A DNA stretch of 64,000 nucleotides, from positions 1-64,000 of the forward strand of contig NZ_PVTF01000013.1 in assembly GCF_003002815.1 (NCBI RefSeq). Reading direction: 5' to 3'. The translations under genes and the position numbers were made by a program. Below are positions 46,265 through 53,793 of the stretch, in pieces. Origin of the DNA: Umezawaea tangerina (lineage in GTDB: Bacteria; Actinomycetota; Actinomycetes; Mycobacteriales; Pseudonocardiaceae). The stretch's first letter is position 1. Each line of letters starts with the position of its first letter. Below the pieces are notes generated by a model. The model did no database searches. It had not been told where the DNA came from and saw only the letters and a program-made list of their open reading frames with translations.

Positions 46265-46343
46265 AGTGTAAACCAACTAGTTCGTTTGACCGGTCGACCG
46301 AGTGTGGCTACCGTGGGTCGAGTAAGCAACAAACTAGTTTGTT
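46265..46343 (+). promoter_or_regulatory. divergent TetR/alcohol dehydrogenase promoter with two operators
   Basis: Rightward TTGACC (46286-46291), a 17-base spacer and TACCGT (46309-46314). AACAAACTAGTTTGTT (46328-46343) is a perfect 16-bp palindrome downstream of the start point; AACCAACTAGTTCGTT (46271-46286) is an imperfect copy touching the -35. Leftward, TACACT (46270-46265) serves the TetR gene. Confidence 0.85.
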
Positions 46344-46365
46344 TCATCAATCGGAGGGATTCGCC

Positions 46366-47382
46366 GTGAAGGTCCACGCGTACGTGGCCGACAGCGCCGG
46401 GGCGCGCCTGCGCCCCCACGAGTACGAACCGGGTCCGTTGGGGCCGAACGAGGTGGACGTCCGCGTGACGCACTGCGGGGTCTGCCACACCGACATCGGC
46501 GCCATCGACGACGAGTGGGGCTTCGCCAAGTTCCCCGTCGTCGCGGGCCACGAGGCCGTCGGGGTCGTGGAGGCGACGGGGGACGCGGTCGACCGGGAGC
46601 TGCTGCCGATCGGGCTGCGGGTCGGTGTCGGCGCCACCGCGGGGTCCTGCTTCGCCTGCGAGTGGTGCCTGAGCGGACGGCAGAACCTGTGCCCCCGCAG
46701 GGACGACGTCATCTTCCGCGGCCTCGGCGGCGGGTTCGCCAGCCACATCCGGGCGACCGACTGGCGCCACGTCCACCCCATCCCGGACGCCCTGTCCAGC
46801 GCCGACGCCGCGCCCCTGTTCTGCGCGGGCACCACGGTGTTCACGCCGCTGCTGACCCACGGGGTGCGCCCGGTCGACCGGGTCGCGGTCGTCGGCGTCG
46901 GCGGCTTGGGCCACCTGGCCGTCCAGTTCCTCGCGAAGTGGGGGTGCGCCGTCACCGCGATCTCCCGGACGCGGGCCAAGGAGGCCGACGCCCGCGGGCT
47001 CGGCGCGACGGACTTCATCGCCGCGGGCGAGGAGGGCGCCCTGGCCGCCGCCGCGGGCTCGTTCGACTTCGTGCTGTCGACCGCCACCGGTGACCTGCCG
47101 TGGGACGCCTACCTCGACCTCCTCCGGCCGCAGGGGAAGCTCTGCGTCGTCGGCGTGCCGGAAAACGCGATCTCCGCGGGCGTCATGAACCTGCTGCCCG
47201 CGGAGAAGGCCATCGTCGGCGGCATCGTCGGGTCACCGGTCCAGACCCGCCAGATGCTCGACTTCGCGGCCCGGCACGGCATCCGCCCGGAGATCGAGAC
47301 CTACCCGATCGCCGACGTCGAGCAGGCGCTCGACCGCGTCCGGCAGGGCACGGCCCGCTACCGCGCGGTCCTGGAGCTGTGA
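46366..47382 (+). CDS. zinc-dependent alcohol dehydrogenase (CAD/YahK-like)
   Basis: 338 residues. Catalytic zinc ligands in THCGVCHTDIG and AGHEAVG, four structural-zinc Cys in SCFACEWCLSGRQNLC, and the cofactor motif VAVVGVGGLGHLAVQFLAK. This is the cinnamyl-alcohol-dehydrogenase branch, NADPH-linked aldehyde reductases of broad range. GTG 46366 has GGAGGG upstream and is preferred over an in-frame start at 46339. A divergent TetR gene and a two-operator promoter indicate induction by an aldehyde or similar compound. Confidence 0.93.
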   Translation: MKVHAYVADSAGARLRPHEYEPGPLGPNEVDVRVTHCGVCHTDIGAIDDEWGFAKFPVVAGHEAVGVVEATGDAVDRELLPIGLRVGVGATAGSCFACEWCLSGRQNLCPRRDDVIFRGLGGGFASHIRATDWRHVHPIPDALSSADAAPLFCAGTTVFTPLLTHGVRPVDRVAVVGVGGLGHLAVQFLAKWGCAVTAISRTRAKEADARGLGATDFIAAGEEGALAAAAGSFDFVLSTATGDLPWDAYLDLLRPQGKLCVVGVPENAISAGVMNLLPAEKAIVGGIVGSPVQTRQMLDFAARHGIRPEIETYPIADVEQALDRVRQGTARYRAVLEL

Positions 47383-47451
47383 GCCGGGACTTGTCGTAGC
47401 GGGTTGCGGTCCCGCGGCGACCCTCGTCCTTCCGCTGTGACGACAGGCCTT

Positions 47452-47919
47452 TCAGGACTCCCCGCGCACGTACGCGTCGAGGTTCGCCAACGACGACGCC
47501 AACCCGACGGCGTGGTCCTCCGCGGAGATGCCGTCGGGGACGTCGTCGGCGCGGATCTCGACGCGGGTGCCGGCTTCGACGGCCGTCACCGCCCAGGTCA
47601 TGGTCATCGTCCCGGCGTAGGACGGGTCGTCGGAGACGAAGTCGACCGCCTGCACCACGTGCGCACCGGGGACGATGTCGACGAACCGGGCCTCGACGAC
47701 GTCGGAGCCGGGCGCGGCCTTGCCCGCCGTGGTCGACGCGTCGGTGTAGGTCAGGACCAGCCGGTAGGACCCGCCGGGCCGCGCGTCGAACCGGTCGAAC
47801 CTGCCGGTCATCCCCTCGGGCGGCAACCAGGCCGCGAGCGCCACCGGGTCGACGAGCGCGGCGTAGACGCGATCGAGCGGGGCGGCGACGACCCTGGTTC
47901 CCGTATCGGTTCTCGGCAT
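47452..47919 (-). CDS. SRPBCC (AHSA1-like) protein
   Basis: 155 residues of the START-like helix-grip fold: TRVVAAPLDRVYAALVDPVALAAWLPPEGM, PGGSYRLVLTYTD, GTMTMTWAVTAVEAGTRVEI. AHSA1-like members often bind hydrophobic ligands or accompany stress responses; no partner is evident. ATG 47919 is preceded at 6 bases by TACCCT, fitting a leaderless message. It converges on the alcohol dehydrogenase gene 69 bases away. Confidence 0.88.
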   Translation of the reverse strand: MPRTDTGTRVVAAPLDRVYAALVDPVALAAWLPPEGMTGRFDRFDARPGGSYRLVLTYTDASTTAGKAAPGSDVVEARFVDIVPGAHVVQAVDFVSDDPSYAGTMTMTWAVTAVEAGTRVEIRADDVPDGISAEDHAVGLASSLANLDAYVRGES

Positions 47920-48152
47920 GGCACCAGGGTAGCCGGCCAGCTGCGGTATCGAGACGTGTCTCCGTAGAGAACAACCATTCTGCTTACCAGGTCTCTTCGC
48001 GCCGTCAAGCGATCGATTCCCGCCAAGAAAATGGCCCATTTCGGGCGTGGCTTGGCGACCTCAAAAATCTCGAATTCCTTTGAGAGCTTGGTTGAGCTGC
48101 GCAGATATCTCCTCCAGAGGTGCTGGCACGGGTGCAGAGCGTCTGTCTGTCG
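47920..48152. other. intergenic region of lower GC content
   Basis: Upstream of the SRPBCC gene (leftward) and of the secreted hydrolase promoter (rightward). It is visibly less GC-rich than its surroundings. A minus-strand frame ending in EEISAQLNQALKGIRDF is open across part of it but has no supported start. No RNA gene or clear repeat was seen. Confidence 0.4.
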
Positions 48153-48202
48153 TTGACCGCCCCGAGAGGAAGAATGTACGTTCTTGCAAGAACGAACGTT
48201 CT
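48153..48202 (+). promoter_or_regulatory. promoter with tandem AGAAC-N4-GTTCT operators
   Basis: TTGACC (48153-48158) and TACGTT (48177-48182) with an 18-base spacer. Two operator-like sites, AGAAT-GTAC-GTTCT (48171-48184) and AGAAC-GAAC-GTTCT (48189-48202), are 18 bases apart and cover the -10 and start point; CGTTCTTGCAAGAACG (48179-48194) is the perfect palindrome between them. The same site lies at the TetR gene start near 50.46 kb. Confidence 0.8.
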
Positions 48203-48244
48203 GACTCGTTTACCCTCCACTTCGCCTCCGAGGAGTAGTTCGCC

Positions 48245-49072
48245 ATGAGCAAGAAGAGCCGTCCCGGCTCGCGTTCCCGCGCGCTGGTCGCCGCGACGGC
48301 GGTCGTCGTCACCCTGTTGACGGGCGCGGTGGGCGCGGGCGCCGCACCGGCGACGACCGCGCAGCGCGCGCGGCCGACCGTGATCCTCGTCCACGGTGCG
48401 CTGACCGACGCGTCGGTGTGGCGCCACGAGGTGGAAGCCCTGCAGCGCAAGGGGTACGCGGTGCTCGCCCCGGCGATGCCGCTGCGCGGTCTCGCCTCGG
48501 ACTCCGCGTACCTCGCGGCCTTCCTGAAGACGGTGTCCGGGCCGATCGTGCTCGCCGGGCACTCCTACGCGGGCGCGGTCATCACCCGGGCAGCGGAGGG
48601 CGACCCGAGGGTGCGGGCGCTCGTGTACGTCACCGCGTTCCAGCCGGACACGGGGGAGACCGCGGGGGAGCTGAACGCCCGGTTCCCCGGCAGCAGGCTC
48701 GGCCCGGACACCACCGTCGTGCTGGAGCACCCCGGCGGCAGCGAGCTCTACCTGAGGCAGCAGGACTTCCGCGACGTGTACGCGGGCGACCTGTCCCCGT
48801 CGACGGCGGCCCTGATGGCCGCCACCCAGCGTCCGGTCGAGACCGCCGCGCTGGGGGAGCCGTTGCAGGGCAGGCCCGCGTGGCGCGACACCCCGTCGTG
48901 GGCGCTGGTCGCCACCAAGGACAACTCGCTGCCGGTCGCCACCCAGCGCTTCATGACCGCGCGGGCGCACTCCCGCACCACCGAGGTCGCGTCCTCGCAC
49001 GCCGCCCCCGTCTCGCACCCGGCCGAGGTCACGGGGCTGCTCCTGGACGCCATCCGCGGCACCGCCTACTAG
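48245..49072 (+). CDS. secreted alpha/beta hydrolase (esterase, HNL/EstC-like)
   Basis: 275 residues; residues 1-34 are an export signal (basic start, hydrophobic core, AGAAPA). VILVHGALTDASVWR is the oxyanion strand, the nucleophile Ser is in LAGHSYAGAV, the acid in ATKDNSLP and the His in SSHAAPVSHP. The plant hydroxynitrile lyase/salicylate-esterase-like branch has this layout. AGGAG precedes the ATG. It is about twice-copied: the next gene encodes a paralogue without a signal peptide. Tandem TetR-type sites cover its promoter. Confidence 0.9.
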   Translation: MSKKSRPGSRSRALVAATAVVVTLLTGAVGAGAAPATTAQRARPTVILVHGALTDASVWRHEVEALQRKGYAVLAPAMPLRGLASDSAYLAAFLKTVSGPIVLAGHSYAGAVITRAAEGDPRVRALVYVTAFQPDTGETAGELNARFPGSRLGPDTTVVLEHPGGSELYLRQQDFRDVYAGDLSPSTAALMAATQRPVETAALGEPLQGRPAWRDTPSWALVATKDNSLPVATQRFMTARAHSRTTEVASSHAAPVSHPAEVTGLLLDAIRGTAY

Positions 49073-49084
49073 AACGAACGTTGC
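49071..49084 (+). promoter_or_regulatory. degenerate AGAAC-N4-GTT site between the hydrolase genes
   Basis: AGAAC-GAAC-GTTGC overlaps the stop codon of the first hydrolase gene and lies 20 bases before the second. It is one base pair short of the sites at 48.2 and 50.5 kb, suggesting local control or a relic of the tandem duplication. Confidence 0.45.
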
Positions 49085-49103
49085 TTCCAGCAAGGAGATC
49101 CCC

Positions 49104-49808
49104 ATGTCCAACCCCACCGTCGTCCTCGTCCACGGCGCGTTGACCGGCTCCTCCGTCTGGCGGGACGTCGTGGTCGGGCTCCAGCGGGCGGGCCACCACG
49201 TGGTCGCCCCCTCGCTCCCGTTGCGCGGCCTGGCCTCCGACGTGGCCTACCTCGAGAGCGTCCTGCGGTCGATCGACGGACCGGTCGTCCTGGTCGGCCA
49301 CTCCTACGGGGGCGCGGTCGTCTCGGACACCGCGTTCGCCTCGCCCCAGGTGTGCGGCCTGGTGTTCGTCGCGGCGTTCCAGCCCGACGACGGCGAGACC
49401 GCGGGCGCGCTCAACGGCCTGTTCGAGGGCGCCAAGCTCGGGCCGGACACCACCGTCGTCGTGCCCTACCCCGGTGGTGACGAGCTGTACCTGAAGCAGG
49501 AGGACTTCCGCGAGGTGTACGCCGGCGACGTCCCGGAGGCCGTCGCCGCCGCGATGGCCGCCTCCCAACGGCCGATCGACCCCTCCGCGCTCGGCGAGCC
49601 GCTGCGTGGGCCTGCCTCGTGGAAGACCGTGCCGTCCTGGGCGCTGGTGGCCACGCGGGACTTCTCGCTGCCCCCGGCCGTGCTGCGGTTCATGGCCCAG
49701 CGGGCGGGCTCGAAGACCGTCGAGGTCGACTCGTCGCACGCCGTGCCGGTCGCCCACCCGGACGCCGTCGTCGACCTGGTCGCCGACGCCCTCGCCCACG
49801 TCCGGTAG
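49104..49808 (+). CDS. cytosolic alpha/beta hydrolase, paralogue of the preceding gene
   Basis: 234 residues without a signal peptide. VVLVHGALTGSSVWR, Ser in LVGHSYGGAV, acid in ATRDFSLP and His in SSHAVPVAHP align along the whole length with the secreted enzyme, including LPLRGLASD, FQPDDGETAG and RPIDPSALGEPL. AGGAG lies upstream of ATG 49104, 31 bases after the first gene. One enzyme outside and one inside the cell suggests stepwise use of an ester or lactone. A 15-bp hairpin follows. Confidence 0.9.
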   Translation: MSNPTVVLVHGALTGSSVWRDVVVGLQRAGHHVVAPSLPLRGLASDVAYLESVLRSIDGPVVLVGHSYGGAVVSDTAFASPQVCGLVFVAAFQPDDGETAGALNGLFEGAKLGPDTTVVVPYPGGDELYLKQEDFREVYAGDVPEAVAAAMAASQRPIDPSALGEPLRGPASWKTVPSWALVATRDFSLPPAVLRFMAQRAGSKTVEVDSSHAVPVAHPDAVVDLVADALAHVR

Positions 49809-49848
49809 CTCCGCGTCCGTTAGCCCCAAGTCCGGTAGTCCCGCGCCA

Positions 49849-49887
49849 GGTGTCGCCCCGCCGAGGTCTCCCCGGCGGGGCGACACC
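49849..49887. terminator. hairpin between convergent hydrolase and TetR genes
   Basis: GGTGTCGCCCCGCCG and CGGCGGGGCGACACC form a perfect 15-bp stem with a 9-base loop, between stops at 49808 and 49891. Confidence 0.85.
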
Positions 49888-49890
49888 GCG

Positions 49891-50445
49891 TCACGACCCC
49901 AGGAAGTCCCGCACCGCCCGCCGCAGCGTCGCCCGCACCGCCGCCGCGTTGTCCAGGTCACCGCCCTGCAACGCCCCGTCGTGCAGCAGCACCAGCACCG
50001 CCGCGGCGTAGCCGGGCTCCGGGTGGCCCGCGTGCGTGGCCAGTTCGACGAGCACGTCGTGGAACCACCTGCGGTGGTCGTCCACGGCGGTGCGCACCGG
50101 GTGCCGGGGGTCCGGGTACTCGGCCGCCGCGTTGATGAAGTGGCAGCCGCGGAAGCCCGCGCCGCGGGTGGCCTCGCCCGCCAGGTCCAGCACCGCGACG
50201 GCGGCGTCCGCCACGGACCCGCCGTCGACCGCGGCCTTCACCAGGCCCCGCAGCTCCTCGTCGACGGCCCGCAGGTAGGCCACCACGAGGTCTTCTTTGG
50301 AGGGGAAGTGGCGGTAGAACGTCGCCCTGGTGACGTCGGCCTCGGTCACGAGCCGGTCGACGGGCACGGTGTGGATGCCCTCGGCGTAGAACAGCCTGCT
50401 CGCCGTCTCGAGCAGCCGGTCGCGGGGGCTCAGCGCGCTCGTCAT
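49891..50445 (-). CDS. TetR-family regulator of the hydrolase pair
   Basis: 184 residues. The HTH reads DRLLETASRLFYAEGIHTVP then LVTEADVTRATFYRHFPSKEDLV; the C-terminal part (GCHFINAAAEYPDPRHPV) is of the TetR_C type common in alpha/beta-hydrolase regulators. TACACT lies 6 bases before ATG 50445, and an AGAAC-CAAC-GTTCT site lies in its promoter spacer. The same site in front of the secreted hydrolase gene makes that gene the likely target; the ligand is unknown. Confidence 0.93.
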   Translation of the reverse strand: MTSALSPRDRLLETASRLFYAEGIHTVPVDRLVTEADVTRATFYRHFPSKEDLVVAYLRAVDEELRGLVKAAVDGGSVADAAVAVLDLAGEATRGAGFRGCHFINAAAEYPDPRHPVRTAVDDHRRWFHDVLVELATHAGHPEPGYAAAVLVLLHDGALQGGDLDNAAAVRATLRRAVRDFLGS

Positions 50446-50451
50446 CCCCCG

Positions 50452-50472
50452 AGTGTAGAGAACCAACGTTCT
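50452..50472 (-). promoter_or_regulatory. TetR autoregulatory site and leaderless -10
   Basis: AGAAC-CAAC-GTTCT (50459-50472) abuts TACACT (50457-50452, leftward), which ends 6 bases before the TetR ATG. It is the third full member of the AGAAC-N4-GTTCT family in this region. Confidence 0.75.
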
Positions 50473-50606
50473 GTCGCGGAAGCGGCAGGCCGGCGGAAAA
50501 GTATCACCATGTGTCGCTCCGGCCACTGCCGTTCGTCGGCCGCCACGACCACAGTCATCCCCCAACACCTCCCGATCCGATCCCCACCCCCCGTTTGGAG
50601 GGTCAC

Positions 50607-50945
50607 GTGGACCACGCCGCACCCACCACGACCACCGCCGCCGACTGGGCCGCGGTCCACACGCGACCCGACTTCGTCGAGCTGCGCCGCGCCCAGCGGC
50701 GGTTCGCCTTCCCCGTGGCGGGGATCTTCCTCGCCTGGTACCTGCTCTACGTGCTGCTCGCCGACTACGCGCACGGGTTCATGGCCGTCAAGCTGGTCGG
50801 CAACATCACCACCGGGCTGCTGCTCGGCCTGCTCCAGTTCGCCTCCACGTTCCTCATCGCGGCGCTCTACTCCCGCTACGCCACCACCAGGCTCGACCCG
50901 CTCGCCGCGCGGATCCGCGCCGCCGTGGAGAGGGGCGAGCCGTGA
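50607..50945 (+). CDS. DUF485 small membrane protein
   Basis: 112 residues: RPDFVELRRAQRRFAFPVAGIFLAWYLLYVLLADYA followed by a second hydrophobic helix, the DUF485 (YjcH) pattern of two transmembrane segments. In Escherichia coli the homologue yjcH lies before actP. GGAGGG stands 4 bases before GTG 50607, preferred over GTG 50511 further upstream. The stop overlaps the symporter start by 4 bases, so the pair is co-translated. Confidence 0.9.
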   Translation: MDHAAPTTTTAADWAAVHTRPDFVELRRAQRRFAFPVAGIFLAWYLLYVLLADYAHGFMAVKLVGNITTGLLLGLLQFASTFLIAALYSRYATTRLDPLAARIRAAVERGEP

Positions 50946-52525
50946 GTAGTCCGCTGCTGAACATCGGGATCTTCGCCGTGTTCGTCGTGATCACGCTGGT
51001 GGTGGTGTTCCGGGTGAGCCGGGGCCTGGGCACGGCGACGGACTTCTTCACCGCGGGCCGCTCGTTCACCGGCAGGCAGAACGGGATCGCGATCGCGGGC
51101 GACTACCTGTCGGCCGCGGCGTTCCTCGGCATCACCGGCGCGGTCGCCGTGTACGGGTACGACGGCTTCCTGTACTCCATCGGCTTCCTGGTGGCGTGGC
51201 TGGTCGCGCTGCTGCTCGTCGCGGAGCTGCTGCGCAACACCGGCCGCTTCACGATGGCCGACGTGCTGAGCTTCCGGATGAGGCAGGGACCGGTGCGCAC
51301 CGCGGCCGCGATCTCCACCCTGGCGGTCACCTTCTTCTACCTGCTCGCGCAGATGAACGGCGCGGGCGGGCTCGTCGCCCTGCTGCTCGGCGTGACGGGC
51401 GGGGTCGGCCAGGCCCTCGTGGTCTCGGTCGTCGGCGTCCTGATGATCGTCTACGTGCTGGTCGGCGGCATGAAGGGCACGACCTGGGTGCAGATCATCA
51501 AGGCCGTGACGCTGATCGCGGGCGCGTTCGTCATGAGCGTGTGGGTGCTGGCGCGCCACGGCTTCGACTTCTCGGCGCTGCTCGGCGCCGTGGCCGACCG
51601 CGGCGGTGACGCCATGCTCGCGCCCGGCAAGCAGTACGGCGCGACCGCTCTGTCCAGAGTGGACGTCCTGTCGCTGGGGCTCACCCTGGTGCTCGGCACC
51701 GCGGGCCTGCCGCACGTGCTCATGCGGTTCTACACCGTGCCCAGCGCGAAGGAGGCCCGGCGGTCGGTGCTGTGGGCGATCGGCCTCATCGGTGGCTTCC
51801 TGCTGATGACCGCTGTCCTCGGCTACGGCGCGGCGGCGCTGGTCGGCGCCGACCGGATCACCTCGGCACCGGGCAAGGTCAACTCCGCCGTCCCGCTGCT
51901 GGCACTGGAACTGGGCGGCCCGCTGCTGCTCGGCCTCATCGCGGCCGTGGCGTTCGCGACGATCCTCGCGGTCGTCGCCGGGCTGACCATCACCGCGTCG
52001 GCGTCGTTCGCGCACGACGTGTACCTCAACGTGATCAAGAAGAACTCGCCCGCCGCCGCGGCGTCGCAGGTGAAGGTCGCGCGCTGGGCGGCCGTGCTGA
52101 TCGGCCTCGTCTCGATCGCGGGCGGGATCGCGACCAACGGTCAGAACGTCGCCTTCCTGGTGGCGCTGGCCTTCGCGGTCGCCGCGTCGGCGAACCTTCC
52201 CACGATCCTGTTCTCGTTGTTCTGGAGGCGGTTCACCACCGCGGGCGCCCTGTGGAGCGTCTACGGCGGACTGGGCACCACGCTGGTGCTCATCGTGTTC
52301 TCGCCGGTGGTGTCCGGCACCAGGACGTCGATCCTCCCGGCCGCGGACTTCGCCTGGTTCCCGCTGTCGAACCCCGGCCTGATATCGATCCCGTTGTCGT
52401 TCCTGCTCGGCTACCTCGGCACGGTGCTGTCCGCCGAGCCCGCCGACCAGGCCAAGTACGCCGAGATGGAGGTCCGCGCCCTGACCGGCGCGGGCGCGGA
52501 GAAAGCGACAGGAGAACCCGCATGA
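50942..52525 (+). CDS. sodium:solute symporter, ActP-like (SSS family)
   Basis: 527 residues with about thirteen hydrophobic helices. ATDFFTAGRSFTGRQNGIAIAGDYLSAAAFLG and the inner helices match cation/acetate symporters (ActP, MctC), which import acetate, pyruvate or propionate with sodium. It follows DUF485 by a GTGA overlap and precedes a PEBP gene by an ATGA overlap, so the four genes 50607-53784 are one operon. The transported acid is inferred from the DUF485 partner. Confidence 0.93.
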   Translation: MSSPLLNIGIFAVFVVITLVVVFRVSRGLGTATDFFTAGRSFTGRQNGIAIAGDYLSAAAFLGITGAVAVYGYDGFLYSIGFLVAWLVALLLVAELLRNTGRFTMADVLSFRMRQGPVRTAAAISTLAVTFFYLLAQMNGAGGLVALLLGVTGGVGQALVVSVVGVLMIVYVLVGGMKGTTWVQIIKAVTLIAGAFVMSVWVLARHGFDFSALLGAVADRGGDAMLAPGKQYGATALSRVDVLSLGLTLVLGTAGLPHVLMRFYTVPSAKEARRSVLWAIGLIGGFLLMTAVLGYGAAALVGADRITSAPGKVNSAVPLLALELGGPLLLGLIAAVAFATILAVVAGLTITASASFAHDVYLNVIKKNSPAAAASQVKVARWAAVLIGLVSIAGGIATNGQNVAFLVALAFAVAASANLPTILFSLFWRRFTTAGALWSVYGGLGTTLVLIVFSPVVSGTRTSILPAADFAWFPLSNPGLISIPLSFLLGYLGTVLSAEPADQAKYAEMEVRALTGAGAEKATGEPA

Positions 52526-53064
52526 CCCTCGACCGCCCGACGGCCCCCGACCCGTACGAGCTGCTGCCCGCCGTGGGCTCCTTCGAGGTCACCTCGAAGG
52601 ACGTCGCGCACGGCGAGCCGATGGACCCGTCGCACACGCTGGACGGCGGCAACGCCTCGCCGCAGCTGAGCTGGCGCGGTTTCCCGGAGGCGACGCGCGG
52701 CTTCGTCGTGACCTGCTTCGACCCGGACGCCCCGACCCCGTCCGGGTTCTGGCACTGGCTGCTCGTCGACCTGCCCGTCACGACCACCGAGCTGCCCACG
52801 GGAGCGGCGGACGAGCCCCTGCCACCCGGTGCCTTCCACGCCCGCAACGACTTCGGCACCTCCGGGTACGGCGGTGCCGCGCCACCACCGGGTGACGGCG
52901 CGCACCGCTACTTCTTCGTCGTCCACGCCGTCGACGTCGACTCGCTCGGTGTCGACGCCGCCACGAGCCCGGCCGCGATCGGCTTCGCGCTCGCGTTCCA
53001 CACCCTGGCCAGGGCGGTCGTCGCGCCCGTCCACGCCAACCCCGCCACCACCAGTGAGAAGTGA
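52522..53064 (+). CDS. PEBP family protein (YbhB/YbcL-like)
   Basis: 180 residues. The phosphatidylethanolamine-binding fold shows FEVTSKDVAHGEPM, GGNASPQLSW, FVVTCFDPDAPTPSGFWHWLLVDLP and FHARNDFGTSGYGGAAPPPGDGAHRYFF. The physiological role of bacterial members is not settled. ATG 52522 overlaps the symporter stop by 4 bases, and AGGAG lies upstream. Its association with an organic-acid importer is unusual and may suggest ligand handling after uptake. Confidence 0.92.
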   Translation: MTLDRPTAPDPYELLPAVGSFEVTSKDVAHGEPMDPSHTLDGGNASPQLSWRGFPEATRGFVVTCFDPDAPTPSGFWHWLLVDLPVTTTELPTGAADEPLPPGAFHARNDFGTSGYGGAAPPPGDGAHRYFFVVHAVDVDSLGVDAATSPAAIGFALAFHTLARAVVAPVHANPATTSEK

Positions 53065-53070
53065 GGTCAG

Positions 53071-53784
53071 ATGATCCCGCACGACACCCACCTCCGGATC
53101 GGGTCGCTGCTGTTCGAGGGCCTGGACCAGATCGACCTCACCGGTCCGTTCGAGGTCCTGTCCCAGATCCCGAACTCCACCTACCAGGTCTACGCGAGGA
53201 CCACGGAGCCCGTCCGGGACATCCACGGGCTCCGGCTGACCGCCGACGCCGTGCTGGCCGACGCGCCCCGGCTCGACGTGCTGCACGTGCCCGGCGGGTT
53301 CGGGCAGGAGGCCCTGATGGAGGACGAGGAGGTGCTCGACTGGATCCGCGCGCAGGCGGGCGGCGCGACCTCCGTGTTCTCCGTCTGCACCGGAGCGCTG
53401 CTCTGCGGCGCCGCGGGTCTGCTCGTGGGGCGGCGGGCCACGACCCACTGGTCCGCCTTCCACCTGCTGCCCTACTTCGGCGCCATCCCGGTCGACGAAA
53501 GGGTCGTGGTCGACGGGAGCTGGGTGTTCGCCGGAGGAGTGACCGCGGGCATCGACGGCGCGCTGCGGCTCGCCGCCGAGCTGCGCGGAGTCGAGGTGGC
53601 GCAGGGGATCCAGCTCGCCATGCAGTACGCGCCCGAGCCGCCGTTCGACAGCGGCACCCCGCGCACCGCGCCCGCCGCGGTGCTGGACCGGGCCCGCCGC
53701 ACCGTCGAGGACATCACCGCGCGGCGGGAGAAGACCGCGCGCAAGGTCGCCGAACGCCTCGGCGTCGAGGTCCCGGTGGCCTGA
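53071..53784 (+). CDS. DJ-1/PfpI family protein, isonitrile hydratase-like
   Basis: 237 residues. IGSLLFEGLDQIDLTGPFEVL at the N-terminus and the nucleophile elbow with Cys in SVFSVCTGALLCGAAGLL, then ATTHWSAF and VVVDGSWVFAGGVTAGID, match the InhA/GlxA branch of DJ-1 proteins; isonitrile hydratase converts isonitriles to N-substituted formamides. The activity is inferred from resemblance. It is the last gene of the DUF485-symporter-PEBP operon (6-base gap) and ends 9 bases from the stop of a GlxA regulator with the same fold. Confidence 0.88.
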   Translation: MIPHDTHLRIGSLLFEGLDQIDLTGPFEVLSQIPNSTYQVYARTTEPVRDIHGLRLTADAVLADAPRLDVLHVPGGFGQEALMEDEEVLDWIRAQAGGATSVFSVCTGALLCGAAGLLVGRRATTHWSAFHLLPYFGAIPVDERVVVDGSWVFAGGVTAGIDGALRLAAELRGVEVAQGIQLAMQYAPEPPFDSGTPRTAPAAVLDRARRTVEDITARREKTARKVAERLGVEVPVA

Positions 53785-53793
53785 GACCCGGTG

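Noticed and set aside
48061-48244. Minus-strand frame ending EEISAQLNQALKGIRDF in the lower-GC gap
   Set aside because: It has no plausible start or ribosome-binding site, and it overlaps the promoter and start of the secreted hydrolase.
50509-50606. Cys-containing leader peptide (MCRSGHC) before the DUF485 gene
   Set aside because: The frame does not close before the gene and runs on through it, so it is not a leader peptide; no SD is present.
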